This document shows, piece by piece, positions 17,534 through 26,092 of a stretch of 37,813 nt of DNA. The number at the start of each line of letters is the position of its first letter. The stretch's first letter is position 1. Both the position numbers and the translations under genes were made by a program. The notes beneath the pieces were generated by a model that searched no databases, had not been told where the DNA came from, and saw nothing but the letters and a program-made list of their open reading frames with translations. Origin of the DNA: an uncultured Bacilli bacterium (GTDB lineage: Bacteria; Bacillota_I; Bacilli_A; RF39; UBA660); assembly GCA_934098735.1 (NCBI GenBank), contig CAKOOS010000011.1, forward strand, positions 1 through 37,813, in the 5' to 3' direction.

Positions 17534-19270
17534 TTATTTTTTTAAATGTTTTTTTCTTTTTATTATACTACTTAGTGCTAAGCTTATACCAGCTATTGAT
17601 ATAATACCAATACTAACATAAGTAATAATATTATCTGCTGTTTTAGGATTTTCTTCACTTTTAATTTCAACATCTTCATAAGCTAAAGCGTAAGTTGAAA
17701 ATTTATCACTTTTAAATGTAAGTATATTTCCATTAGTAGTAGTTTCAAGAATTTCTGATTTTCCATCATGATATCTAACAACATAATATTTTCTATTATA
17801 TCCTTCAGGAACTGTTGCTAGTTCTTTAGGAATTGCTACATTAAATGTCATTTCTTTTGATAATTCATTTAAAGTACCTACTACTTCATTTCTAGCACTA
17901 TCTTTAACATTTAAAGTAATATCAAAATAGTTAGTTATTTTTATATTTTTTTCTTTAGCTATATTATCAATACTTTCTACAGTACTTTTTTCTAAAGCAT
18001 CAACATTTACTTTATCTACTACTACAACTACTACAGGACTAATATCAGCAACATCTATTTTTCCATCCTTGATGGCTTTTTCTAAAGCATCTTTTACTTC
18101 TTCACTGTTCTTAACTCCAATAGTAACTTCTTTTACTTCTTCTTTATCAATTGATGGAGCTTCAATAGTTAGACTTTTACTTCCAACAATATAAGTGTTA
18201 TTAACTAAAGTTTCCATATAATCTGCATTTAAATATTTAGCAACAGAACTTGAAAAAGATCCACCTGTTATTGTTGTTTCTACTTTACCAACATATTCTG
18301 GATTATTAAATCCTGCTACGGGATTTTCTACTCCAGCTTCTTTTAAACTTAAAACATCATAAGCATTTCTTGAAGTGCTGTTAGTAACTAATTTCGCATT
18401 CTTAGAAATATTTATGCTCATATCTTGTTGATATCTACCAATATCATAGATGGCAATAGCACTACCTTGTTTATTGGTTACATTAAATGTTCCACCTGTA
18501 ATATTAAGAACTAATTCATTAGTTTCACCGGCATCTTTTGAAGTATAAGTTCCACCCCATACATATAAAGCATCGGCAAGCCAAGCATTTTCAGATTTTT
18601 TATAATATTCAGCAAAAGAATCTATTGATCCATTTGTGGCATTAATTGTTCCGCCAGAAATATTAATTTTACCCATTCTAAGAGAAATACCACCATTTAA
18701 TGTTCCACCTGTCATAGTTAGGGAAACTGGTCCTGGCATATAAATAGCTGGTCCTTCTGATGTTGTTATTGTTCCACCATTAACAACAAAATTCATTGTT
18801 CCTGTTGTATTATTTCCAGTTAAACCTGCATATAGAGATTCAATAACTCCACCATTAACTATTGCTGTACTTCCTGACATGCAATAAATACCATAGTCAT
18901 CAGCACTTACAATTGTTCCACTATCCAAAGTAAACTTTCCAGTTACAGTTTTAGTAATTTTGCCTGTTTCTTTGTCTTTTTCAAAATCACCAACATAAAT
19001 TGATTCAGGCACAATTAATTTTCCACCTTCTTTAGAAGATTTAATTGTAAGTTCACCTAGATCTTCTACAACACCCGTTAAAGTATAACCATTTAAATCA
19101 ATAGTTACATTTTTACCATTTGCAATTGTTACATCTTCAGTATAATTTTGATCTAAAACAATATTATTTTCGCCGGCATCTATTTTACTTTGTAAAGTAG
19201 CTGCTTTAACATTTATCATTAAACTTAAAGATACTATTGCAAATGATAATATAGTCAATATTTTTTTCAT
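17534..19270 (-). CDS. Large cell-wall-anchored beta-helix surface protein
   Basis: The 578-aa protein has a Sec signal peptide (1-23, ending INVKA), then about 320 residues of right-handed beta-helix-type repeats (NVTIDLNGYTLTG, GGVIESLYAGLTGNN, SLTMTGGTLNGGISLRM, LNITGGTFNVTN). A middle region follows (about 365-530, with YFDITLNVKDSARNEVVG and FNVAIPKELATVP), common in Firmicute surface proteins. The C-terminus has a sorting signal: ENPKTADN, a hydrophobic helix and a KRKKHLKK tail. NPKTAD is an LPXTG variant. AGGAGGATG precedes the ATG. Likely an adhesin or glycan-binding protein; ligand unknown. No sortase gene is in the window. Confidence 0.88.
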   Translation of the reverse strand: MKKILTILSFAIVSLSLMINVKAATLQSKIDAGENNIVLDQNYTEDVTIANGKNVTIDLNGYTLTGVVEDLGELTIKSSKEGGKLIVPESIYVGDFEKDKETGKITKTVTGKFTLDSGTIVSADDYGIYCMSGSTAIVNGGVIESLYAGLTGNNTTGTMNFVVNGGTITTSEGPAIYMPGPVSLTMTGGTLNGGISLRMGKINISGGTINATNGSIDSFAEYYKKSENAWLADALYVWGGTYTSKDAGETNELVLNITGGTFNVTNKQGSAIAIYDIGRYQQDMSINISKNAKLVTNSTSRNAYDVLSLKEAGVENPVAGFNNPEYVGKVETTITGGSFSSSVAKYLNADYMETLVNNTYIVGSKSLTIEAPSIDKEEVKEVTIGVKNSEEVKDALEKAIKDGKIDVADISPVVVVVVDKVNVDALEKSTVESIDNIAKEKNIKITNYFDITLNVKDSARNEVVGTLNELSKEMTFNVAIPKELATVPEGYNRKYYVVRYHDGKSEILETTTNGNILTFKSDKFSTYALAYEDVEIKSEENPKTADNIITYVSIGIISIAGISLALSSIIKRKKHLKK

Positions 19271-19363
19271 CTACATCCTCCTACTATTAGGATACCACAT
19301 TTTAAAAAAAAGTAAACATTTTATACTTTTTTTTACATTTTTTTTACTTATTGTAGAGTTTTA

Positions 19364-19392
19364 TTGAAAGTGCAATGATTTTTACTTATATT
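19364..19392 (+). promoter_or_regulatory. Probable sigma-A promoter of the plus-strand surface operon
   Basis: TTGAAA (19364-19369) and TATATT (19387-19392) are separated by 17 bp, about 140 nt upstream of the collagen-like gene. The region is very AT-rich, so other promoters are possible. Confidence 0.5.
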
Positions 19393-19533
19393 ATCTGTTT
19401 TAATATTATATTTTTCATTTCTATATTTGTAAATTTTTAAAATATTTATTATCCATTTTAAAAATATTTACATAAATTAAAATATGAGAATTAAATATTA
19501 GAAGCAATTCTAAAAAATTAAAGGAGAAAGAAA

Positions 19534-20658
19534 ATGAATAACTGCAATGAAATAAAAAAAAGGCTTGAGGAAGAAAGGAAAAAATATAGATTTTGCTATA
19601 TTCAAGGTCCAACTGGGCCTAAGGGAGAAAAAGGGGATGTTGGACCAAAAGGAGAAAGAGGGATACAAGGCCCAACTCAAATTAATGTTGGTATTACGGA
19701 AACGTTGGAACCTTTTGAAAACGCTAAAGTAGAAAATGTTGGAACTAGTGAAGATGTTATTTTGAATTTCAAGATACCAAGGGGTATGCAAGGAATAGAT
19801 GGCAAAATCGGACCTCAAGGAATACCAGGGCCTAAAGGAGATAAAGGAGATGTTGGACCTCAAGGAATAAAAGGTGAAAAAGGTGATCAAGGACCATCAA
19901 CTATTCAAATTGGAAATATAGAAACTTTAGATCCGACTGAAGAAGCTGAAGTTGTAAACGTTGGTACTCCTAGAGATGTGGTTTTAGATTTTAAAATACC
20001 GAGAGGTGAAAAAGGTGATCAAGGAGAAATGGGACCTAGAGGAATGCCTGGAGAAATTGGCAGAACTGAACATATTACTATAGATGAAACAGAAACTTTA
20101 GAACCCGGTGAACCTGCTACCGTTATGGACACTTTTGAAAATTGGGTACATCATCTTGCTTTTTCAATTCCGAAGGGAGATAAAGGCGATCAAGGAGAAA
20201 GAGGTATTCAAGGTCCAGCAGGCCCTCCCGGAACAGAATTTGTTTCTTCTTATGGAATTAGATACTCGATGAGCGATACACAACTTACCTTAACTCAAGG
20301 AATTGATACAATAATCCCTCTTCCAGAAAAAGGAGTAGCTTTTCTTACAGAATATCCAGATGAAAATTCTATTAAGATAAAAGAAAACGGTGTATATTTA
20401 ATATCATACTTATTATGTGGTGCAACGAACGAAGAATGTGCTATTACCATGTCCGTAAGAGCAAACGACATTTTACAGCCAGCAACAAGTGCAACAAATG
20501 AATTCAGTGCACAAACGATTAATATTATAAGTGGATCTACTATAGTATCTTTACAATCAAATGATCTTTTAACATTAAATGCCAAGCCATCTAAAACTGT
20601 CAATATAAAATTTAACGGAAGTACTAATGCAATGTTAAATGTTGTTAAAATACATTAA
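19534..20658 (+). CDS. Collagen-like surface protein with interleaved repeats and a BclA-like C-terminal domain
   Basis: The 374-aa protein has a charged coiled N-terminus with no signal peptide, then three alternations of Gly-X-Y collagen stretches (for example GPTGPKGEKGDVGPKGERG) with a roughly 40-residue unit. That unit contains TETLEPGEPA, NVGTxxDVVLDF and KIPRG; three copies lie at about 47-87, 122-162 and 176-216. The C-terminal 140 residues (from about 237) look like a BclA/C1q-type trimerising head (GVAFLTEYPDENSIKIKENGVYLISYLL, TINIISGSTIVSL). AAAGGAG lies upstream. It is the first gene of a plus-strand surface operon. A broken relative lies at 28411-28739. Role (spore/cell surface or phage-tail-like fibre) is inferred only. 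Confidence 0.85.
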   Translation: MNNCNEIKKRLEEERKKYRFCYIQGPTGPKGEKGDVGPKGERGIQGPTQINVGITETLEPFENAKVENVGTSEDVILNFKIPRGMQGIDGKIGPQGIPGPKGDKGDVGPQGIKGEKGDQGPSTIQIGNIETLDPTEEAEVVNVGTPRDVVLDFKIPRGEKGDQGEMGPRGMPGEIGRTEHITIDETETLEPGEPATVMDTFENWVHHLAFSIPKGDKGDQGERGIQGPAGPPGTEFVSSYGIRYSMSDTQLTLTQGIDTIIPLPEKGVAFLTEYPDENSIKIKENGVYLISYLLCGATNEECAITMSVRANDILQPATSATNEFSAQTINIISGSTIVSLQSNDLLTLNAKPSKTVNIKFNGSTNAMLNVVKIH

Positions 20659-20730
20659 AATAGGAAACTCTATTCTTTTAACTATTTCACTTTTAATTTT
20701 TAACATAAATTATTATAAAGGGAGAGGATA

Positions 20731-22590
20731 ATTATTCAAATAATAGATAATAATACTGTTGTTGTTACAACGAGTGATGAATTAAAACAAGTATTAAGCG
20801 AAGATAACGATTATAATTATATTTATTTAGGAAATGATATTATTATGATAAGTGGCTTTGTTATTAATAAAAATAAAAACATGGTAACAATCGATGGGAC
20901 ATACAAAAATGTAAAATATACTTATACAAATTTTTTAAGCTTAGAAGCTGATGTTATAAAGGTAAGTACAACTAATAAAAAAGTTATATTAAAAAATATG
21001 AACATTATTTCTTCGCATGGTTATGGGGTTGTCTTTGTTCCATCTCATCCAAATTATTCGCATGTTGTTGTAGAATATAATAATATAAATTTTAGTGGAA
21101 TAGAACTTTCACAGAATTACTATGGAACCACTAAAATTATTGATTCTGTTATAGAAGTAAAAGATACCAATGGTGTTTCAGCACAAAGAGTCTGCGATTC
21201 AAATAGAATTATAATAGATGGGACTTCTACGATAACAAGTAAGTCGAGTACAAATACTGTTTTTTTCTTAAATGATGTAATTCCATCTTCAGTTAAAATT
21301 ATGCCAAATAGCCAAGTAAGTATTACAACTGATAAAGAATTTATGAATGGAACAAATAGACTCGATCTAATAGTAGGACATGGTGCCGAATTTCTTTTAA
21401 TAACTGGCAATGGATTTGCTAAGACAACAACACATGGGGCAAGAAATGTCTTGATTGAAGAAATGTCTAATTTTACTTTTATTGAAAAAAGTCATCAAAG
21501 AATTCCAATGTGGAATGTTTTTGGGGATTTTATTGTTAAGGAAGGTGCTAGTCTATCTGTGCTTAATACATTTATGACTACTCCATCTGATAACTATAAT
21601 ATTTATTTTAAAGGAACAAATCAAAAATTTATATTAGATAATCCAAAATTTGTAAAAATTTATACTAAAAATGCAAATGTTATATATACAAATAATCCTG
21701 TTGACTTTTCATTTAAATTTACGAGAATTAATATGTGGATATACGCTCTTGATTACACTTCTGCGTGTACTATTGATGATGCACCAGCACTTTATTGGTA
21801 CAAAGATAATAAACTATCTGAAATCACTGGTGTACTAAATAAAGATAATACTAATGTTATATCACACAATTTTACAGATACTGAGTTAAGTTTATTATCT
21901 GATATAAATAATTTTTCATTTCAAGATAAAAAAATATTAACTTTTGGTCTTTTAAAAATAAATATTCACCCGATTACAGATTCTATAGACGCTATCTCAG
22001 GCCATACTACACCTCAAACAAACGTTAAAATAGAATATGATAATAAAAGTTTAACAGCAATTGCAGATGAAAATGGGTTATTTGAGACAAATATTGATTC
22101 AGCAATTCCAAATAATACAAGAGTTAAGATACTTGCTTGTTTAAATAGTTCTTTTATTGAAAGAGAAATAATAACGCCTTTTATGGGCGAATTAACTTTA
22201 TTAAAAGTTACAGATAATATTAATTTTAGTACGATACCATCATCTACTAAACCACTTATATTACATAAAAAAAATGAAACAGTTGTAACTGTAGTTGATA
22301 GTAGAAAAAACAGTTCTAATTGGAAAATATATATATATTATACAAATCCAATGATGGAAAGTGATGGCAAAGTGCTAAGTGATTCATTATTTTTCAAAAA
22401 ATTTAATGATGAAGAAATTGCACTAAAAACTGATAAAAAGTTGGTATTTGAGTCAAGTAGCAGTAGTGGAAATATAAATGTAAGTAATATAACATTTTCT
22501 CCTAATAAAGGATTGTTTTTAAAGCCCACTAAAGATTTATTAGAAGGAGAAGATTATTCGACTTTAATTGTTTGGAGCATTGAGGAATAA
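20731..22590 (+). CDS. Pectate-lyase-like (beta-helix) adhesive domain protein with an ATT start
   Basis: The first ATG is at 20845, but the frame is open upstream and in-frame protein-like sequence (IQIIDNNTVVVTTSDELKQV, YIYLGNDII) continues to 20731. There AAAGGGAG stands 6 nt before ATT-ATT-CAA, so I place the start at ATT 20731 (about 619 aa). The N-terminal 250 residues are strand/turn repeats of the pectate-lyase-like adhesive kind (DELKQVLSEDNDYNYIYLG, VTIDGTYKNVKYTYTNF, VKNMNIISS-type). The middle (about 370-480) has an Ig-like or carboxypeptidase-regulatory-like repeat (NVKIEYDNKSLTAIADENGLFETNI). It lacks a signal peptide, as do its operon neighbours. Confidence 0.75.
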   Translation: MIQIIDNNTVVVTTSDELKQVLSEDNDYNYIYLGNDIIMISGFVINKNKNMVTIDGTYKNVKYTYTNFLSLEADVIKVSTTNKKVILKNMNIISSHGYGVVFVPSHPNYSHVVVEYNNINFSGIELSQNYYGTTKIIDSVIEVKDTNGVSAQRVCDSNRIIIDGTSTITSKSSTNTVFFLNDVIPSSVKIMPNSQVSITTDKEFMNGTNRLDLIVGHGAEFLLITGNGFAKTTTHGARNVLIEEMSNFTFIEKSHQRIPMWNVFGDFIVKEGASLSVLNTFMTTPSDNYNIYFKGTNQKFILDNPKFVKIYTKNANVIYTNNPVDFSFKFTRINMWIYALDYTSACTIDDAPALYWYKDNKLSEITGVLNKDNTNVISHNFTDTELSLLSDINNFSFQDKKILTFGLLKINIHPITDSIDAISGHTTPQTNVKIEYDNKSLTAIADENGLFETNIDSAIPNNTRVKILACLNSSFIEREIITPFMGELTLLKVTDNINFSTIPSSTKPLILHKKNETVVTVVDSRKNSSNWKIYIYYTNPMMESDGKVLSDSLFFKKFNDEEIALKTDKKLVFESSSSSGNINVSNITFSPNKGLFLKPTKDLLEGEDYSTLIVWSIEE

Positions 22591-22644
22591 TGCCTTTACA
22601 AGGAAGTAAAGCTGTTCATAAAATATATTGTAATGAGGTGAAAT

Positions 22645-23010
22645 ATGACAAAGGATTACATTTATATAAAACTTTGCAGTAACGATAATTTAAGTTTAAG
22701 TAATTTGAAAGTTAAAATAACTAATAAATATAATAAGATCGTTTTTGATGGAACAACAGATGATTATGGAAAACTAAATGTACCAATATTTGATAATGAG
22801 GTATATACGTTAACTGTATATTCTAAGTTTTCAATTATAAAAATACCATTTATAGCCCAAAAAAAGAAAGTTTACTATATAAACATTAGTAATAATAATC
22901 TAAGATGCAGAAAACATCTTGTTACATTTATGCTAACGGATAAATATAATCCAAATATTAAAATTAAAGGAGGAAAAATGATAATATGGCAAGACATACA
23001 ATCCCAATAA
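22645..23010 (+). CDS. Small prealbumin-like surface-associated protein
   Basis: The 121-aa protein follows the beta-helix protein by 54 nt, with GAGGTG before the ATG. It has one prealbumin-like beta-sandwich pattern (LSLSNLKVKITNKYNKIVFDG, TDDYGKLNVPIFDNEVYTLTV), then the end LTDKYNPNIKIKGGKMIIWQD. That ending resembles the last residues of the next gene product (LTDASFPNIPIKDGNIIFEN). Its last 25 nt overlap the start of the next gene. It could alternatively be the first part of one longer protein broken by a frameshift at about 22980, but the SD AAGGAGG at 22967-22973 argues for two proteins. Confidence 0.7.
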   Translation: MTKDYIYIKLCSNDNLSLSNLKVKITNKYNKIVFDGTTDDYGKLNVPIFDNEVYTLTVYSKFSIIKIPFIAQKKKVYYINISNNNLRCRKHLVTFMLTDKYNPNIKIKGGKMIIWQDIQSQ

Positions 23011-23534
23011 CCAATAGCAAGGGAAGTATTGAGTTAGTTAATGGAGTATATAATGCTACGGCAGCAGTAGATGGCTATGATGCTTCTACTCTAGATCCAA
23101 AGCAGGTTACCATTATAGATGGCACGAATGATTATACTTTTACTATAAGTGCAAAGGGAATTTTAACACTTCATGTAACTGACACTGGAGATACGACTAC
23201 AGGGGTTCAAATTATAGGAGCAAAATTTGTGAGAACAGATAGTACAGGCACTATTACAGGCGTGGAAATAACTACTGATCGTGATGGAAATGCGATTTTT
23301 AACAATGTTCCTTTTGCACCGTCAGGAAGTCCAGAAATATATTATAGGCAAATCACAAGTGATGGTGCTCATACATTTGATGATACTGTAAAATCCATTG
23401 TTATGACCGAATCTACTAAAACTGTAGAAATAAAAAATCCATCGGCACCAGTTAGAAATATAACGCTTACTGATGCAAGTTTTCCTAATATACCAATAAA
23501 AGATGGAAATATTATATTTGAGAATAACCAATAA
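22986..23534 (+). CDS. Prealbumin-fold repeat protein (SpaA-like domains), last gene of the surface operon
   Basis: The 182-aa protein has two beta-sandwich units: SKGSIELVNGVYNATAAVDGYD (split into short repeats) at about 10-55, then GILTLHVTDTGDTTTGVQIIGA... EITTDRDGNAIFNNVPFA at about 58-115, the pattern of SpaA/prealbumin-like pilin domains. It ends in ITLTDASFPNIPIKDG. There are no obvious Lys/Asn isopeptide motifs that I can assign and no sorting signal. Start ATG 22986 has AAGGAGG 12 nt upstream. Another ATG at 22978 is closer to the SD but is in the frame of the preceding gene. A terminator follows directly. Confidence 0.75.
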   Translation: MARHTIPITNSKGSIELVNGVYNATAAVDGYDASTLDPKQVTIIDGTNDYTFTISAKGILTLHVTDTGDTTTGVQIIGAKFVRTDSTGTITGVEITTDRDGNAIFNNVPFAPSGSPEIYYRQITSDGAHTFDDTVKSIVMTESTKTVEIKNPSAPVRNITLTDASFPNIPIKDGNIIFENNQ

Positions 23535-23566
23535 AGAAACAAAGTTTAAAATTTTGTTTCTTTTTG
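23533..23566 (+). terminator. Terminator of the plus-strand surface operon
   Basis: AAAGAAACAAA and TTTTGTTTCTTT pair around a short AT-rich loop and end in a T-run. The stem overlaps the final stop codon region. Confidence 0.85.
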
Positions 23567-23620
23567 TATTTATTTATTATATAGTCATATTATTTTATAA
23601 TTTCTATACATTTAGTTTAG

Positions 23621-24328
23621 TTAAAATCTTATATAACTTGGCACTTTCTTTTTTCGAACTAAACTTTTTGCCTCATCTAATTTTTTTATTTCTTTTCCAT
23701 AGTATTCACTTAATTTTGTGCGAAATGCTTTCATAAATTCTATACTTTCTACTTCATTTTCATTATACATTTCTTTTAAATCTTTATTGCTATTTACAAA
23801 ATAATCAAAATAATTATCAACTAAAAACATCTTTATTTCTATGTCAAGATTCATTCTATTTTTTAAATAATCTACTTCTCTATTTGCATATTCAAGAGTA
23901 TCAATTACAAATAATTTATGGTTATTATAAAGAACATTATAAATCATATCATATATACAAACATTGGCTTTACTTATTTTTAAAATATCTTTTTCTGCTA
24001 CTAATATTGCTTTTTCAAGACTGTTTAAATTAATTGTTAAAGGATCAAATTTACATAAATTTTTTGCTTTTTTATATTCTTGTGTATAGCCAATTATTTG
24101 ATTATTAATAGTTATAACCTCATCTGGCCAAATGTAAGTATTATTTTTTATATGACTAAACCCCAGGATTTTCTCCTTATTAAAACCACAATCTTCACCA
24201 TCAAAAAATGAATGAAATATTTTAATTACTTTATTTCTATCTATAAAACATATGCCCTGTGATCCCTCTCCAAGAAATTTAAGATTTTTTAAATAATATT
24301 TTAAATGTTTTTTACTAACAAATTCCAT
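23621..24328 (-). CDS. Protein-kinase-like fold protein
   Basis: The start is taken at ATG 24328 (MEFVSKKHLKYY), because AAAGGGGAA lies 5 nt before it; the frame is open 11 codons further. Residues about 18-38 form a kinase-type nucleotide loop, LGEGSQGICFIDRNKVIKIF, with Lys in the expected strand. A hinge-like IGYTQEYKKAKNL follows, then an Asp-containing FVIDTLEYANREVDYL, which may correspond to the DFG-like metal site. The HRD catalytic loop is not clear (SKANVCIYDMIYNVLY). It resembles the kinase-like proteins found singly in Firmicutes that phosphorylate small molecules or are pseudokinases. Convergent with the surface operon. Substrate unknown. Confidence 0.7.
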   Translation of the reverse strand: MEFVSKKHLKYYLKNLKFLGEGSQGICFIDRNKVIKIFHSFFDGEDCGFNKEKILGFSHIKNNTYIWPDEVITINNQIIGYTQEYKKAKNLCKFDPLTINLNSLEKAILVAEKDILKISKANVCIYDMIYNVLYNNHKLFVIDTLEYANREVDYLKNRMNLDIEIKMFLVDNYFDYFVNSNKDLKEMYNENEVESIEFMKAFRTKLSEYYGKEIKKLDEAKSLVRKKKVPSYIRF

Positions 24329-24387
24329 TTTATTCCCCTTTAGTGAGAGGTATAATATCACAAAATATTAAAAAATGCAAATCAGGA

Positions 24388-26007
24388 TCATTTTTCTTTT
24401 TCAAGCATTTCGTAATAAAGCACAATATCTCTTTTATAATCTACTATTTTACCACTTGGTAACAAAAGAATTCTATCTATATTTAAGTTATCAACAAAAT
24501 CTAAATTATGAGAAACTAAAAGCATGGTTCCAGTATATTCTTTAAAAGTATCTGCAATAATACTTTGTGTCATTGGATCCAAATGATTTGTTGGTTCATC
24601 TAAAAGAAGAGTATTGGCTCCGCTTAAAGATACTTTTGCTAAGGCTACTCTACTTTTTTCACCAGGAGATAATACTTTTACTTTTTTATATACATCATCA
24701 CCATAAAATAGAAAACTTCCTAAAATATTTCTTAAAGTATAATCTGATAATCCAAATTCCCGTAGATTTTCTATAATATTTTTATTATTATCTAGTATTT
24801 CATGTTCCTGTGCATAATATGCTAAATCCGTTTTATTATTTATAATAATTTCTCCACAAAGAGGCTTTAGTTTACTCATTATAAGTTTTAATAAGGTAGT
24901 TTTACCAATCCCATTTTCTCCAACAATTAATAATTTTTCGCCACGATTTAAATCAAATGAAAGATTGTTATATAACAGATTATTTACATCGTAGCCAAAC
25001 TTAATATTTTTACATGATATTGGCACTAAGTAACTTTGTCTATTAATATTAATATTAAATTTAACATATTTATTTTTCTTTTCAAGTACTACTTTATCTT
25101 TTTGAAGTTTTTCTAGTTTTTTAATTCTATCTTTAGCTATATTTGCTTTCTTTTCATTACCATGTAAATACTTATTGATAATTGTTTGTAATTTTTCTTC
25201 TTCCTTTATTTGTTCTTCATAAATTTTTCTTTGCGCTAATTCTCTTTCTTTTTTTACTTTTAAATACTTCGTATAATTACCACTAAAAATTTCTATATTT
25301 TTACTAATTTTATTTATATATATTGTCTTGTTTGTAACCCTATCTAAAAATTCTATATCATGAGAAATTACTAAAACTATTCCTGAATAACTTTTTAAAT
25401 AGTTTATAATATATTCTTTTGCTTCTAAATCTAAATGATTTGTAGGTTCATCTAAAAGCATAATATTTGGTTTGGAATAAAGAAGTTTAGCAAAAGCTAT
25501 TTTAGACTTTTGACCACCAGATAAATTACTTAAATTTAAATCTAACAATGAACTTTCAATTCCCATGCCACTAATTATTTTTAATAATGTACTTTCTGCA
25601 GTATATTCTTCATAATATTCTAGTTTTTCTTCCACTTTGTTTATTTTATTATAAAGTTTATTAATTATTTGTTCATCACTTTTAGTAGAGACTTTTAAAT
25701 ATAAATCTTCTAATTCTTTTTTTAGTTTAGCAATTGGTCTTCCTTTTAGTAAATATTCAAGCACTGTTTGATCTTCTTCTGGATTTATTTCTATTACTTG
25801 AGGTAAGTATCCAACATTATTTGTTTCTTTAATTATTATTTTTCCTGAATCTGGAGTAAGTAAGCCTAGTATTAAATTAAATAATGTTGATTTTCCAGCT
25901 CCATTTACCCCTACAATTCCAACTTTTTCATAATTATTAATTTCAAAACTAACATTTTCAAAAATAGATTGAGTACCAAAAGACATAGATAGATTTTCTA
26001 TTTTCAT
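24388..26007 (-). CDS. ABC-F family ATPase (ribosome-associated)
   Basis: The protein is about 539 aa from ATG 26007 (GGAAGTG upstream; GTG codons earlier are open). It has two ABC domains and no membrane segments. Domain 1 shows GVNGAGKST, LSGGQKSKIAFAKLL and LLDEPTNHLD. The linker (about 235-310) is charged and helical, with YLKVKKERELAQRKIYEEQIK, and domain 2 shows GENGIGKTTLL, LSPGEKSRVALAKVSL and LLLDEPTNHLD. ABC-F proteins act on the ribosomal E site, either as translation factors or as antibiotic-protection proteins. The short linker and lone location would suit either; I cannot assign a drug class from sequence alone. Confidence 0.92.
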   Translation of the reverse strand: MKIENLSMSFGTQSIFENVSFEINNYEKVGIVGVNGAGKSTLFNLILGLLTPDSGKIIIKETNNVGYLPQVIEINPEEDQTVLEYLLKGRPIAKLKKELEDLYLKVSTKSDEQIINKLYNKINKVEEKLEYYEEYTAESTLLKIISGMGIESSLLDLNLSNLSGGQKSKIAFAKLLYSKPNIMLLDEPTNHLDLEAKEYIINYLKSYSGIVLVISHDIEFLDRVTNKTIYINKISKNIEIFSGNYTKYLKVKKERELAQRKIYEEQIKEEEKLQTIINKYLHGNEKKANIAKDRIKKLEKLQKDKVVLEKKNKYVKFNININRQSYLVPISCKNIKFGYDVNNLLYNNLSFDLNRGEKLLIVGENGIGKTTLLKLIMSKLKPLCGEIIINNKTDLAYYAQEHEILDNNKNIIENLREFGLSDYTLRNILGSFLFYGDDVYKKVKVLSPGEKSRVALAKVSLSGANTLLLDEPTNHLDPMTQSIIADTFKEYTGTMLLVSHNLDFVDNLNIDRILLLPSGKIVDYKRDIVLYYEMLEKEK

Positions 26008-26061
26008 TTTTTTCACTTCCACTTATGCAATTATCATATTATTTTTTATTTTCTTTTTCAA

Positions 26062-26092
26062 TAAAAAAATTTGTTTCTTTTAAAACAAATTT
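26062..26092 (-). terminator. Terminator after the acyltransferase gene
   Basis: AAATTTGTTT and AAACAAATTT make a perfect 10-bp stem with a TAAAAG loop and a following T-run on the minus strand. Confidence 0.85.

Noticed and set aside
19421..19890. Minus-strand frames rich in Phe, Ser and Trp.
   Set aside because: They are antisense shadows of the collagen-like gene, produced by its regular Gly-Pro-rich codons.
22645..23534. One long prealbumin protein split by a frameshift at 22980.
   Set aside because: Not excluded, but a strong SD sits just before the second start, both products have complete domains, and both end in the same type of motif; two proteins fit better.
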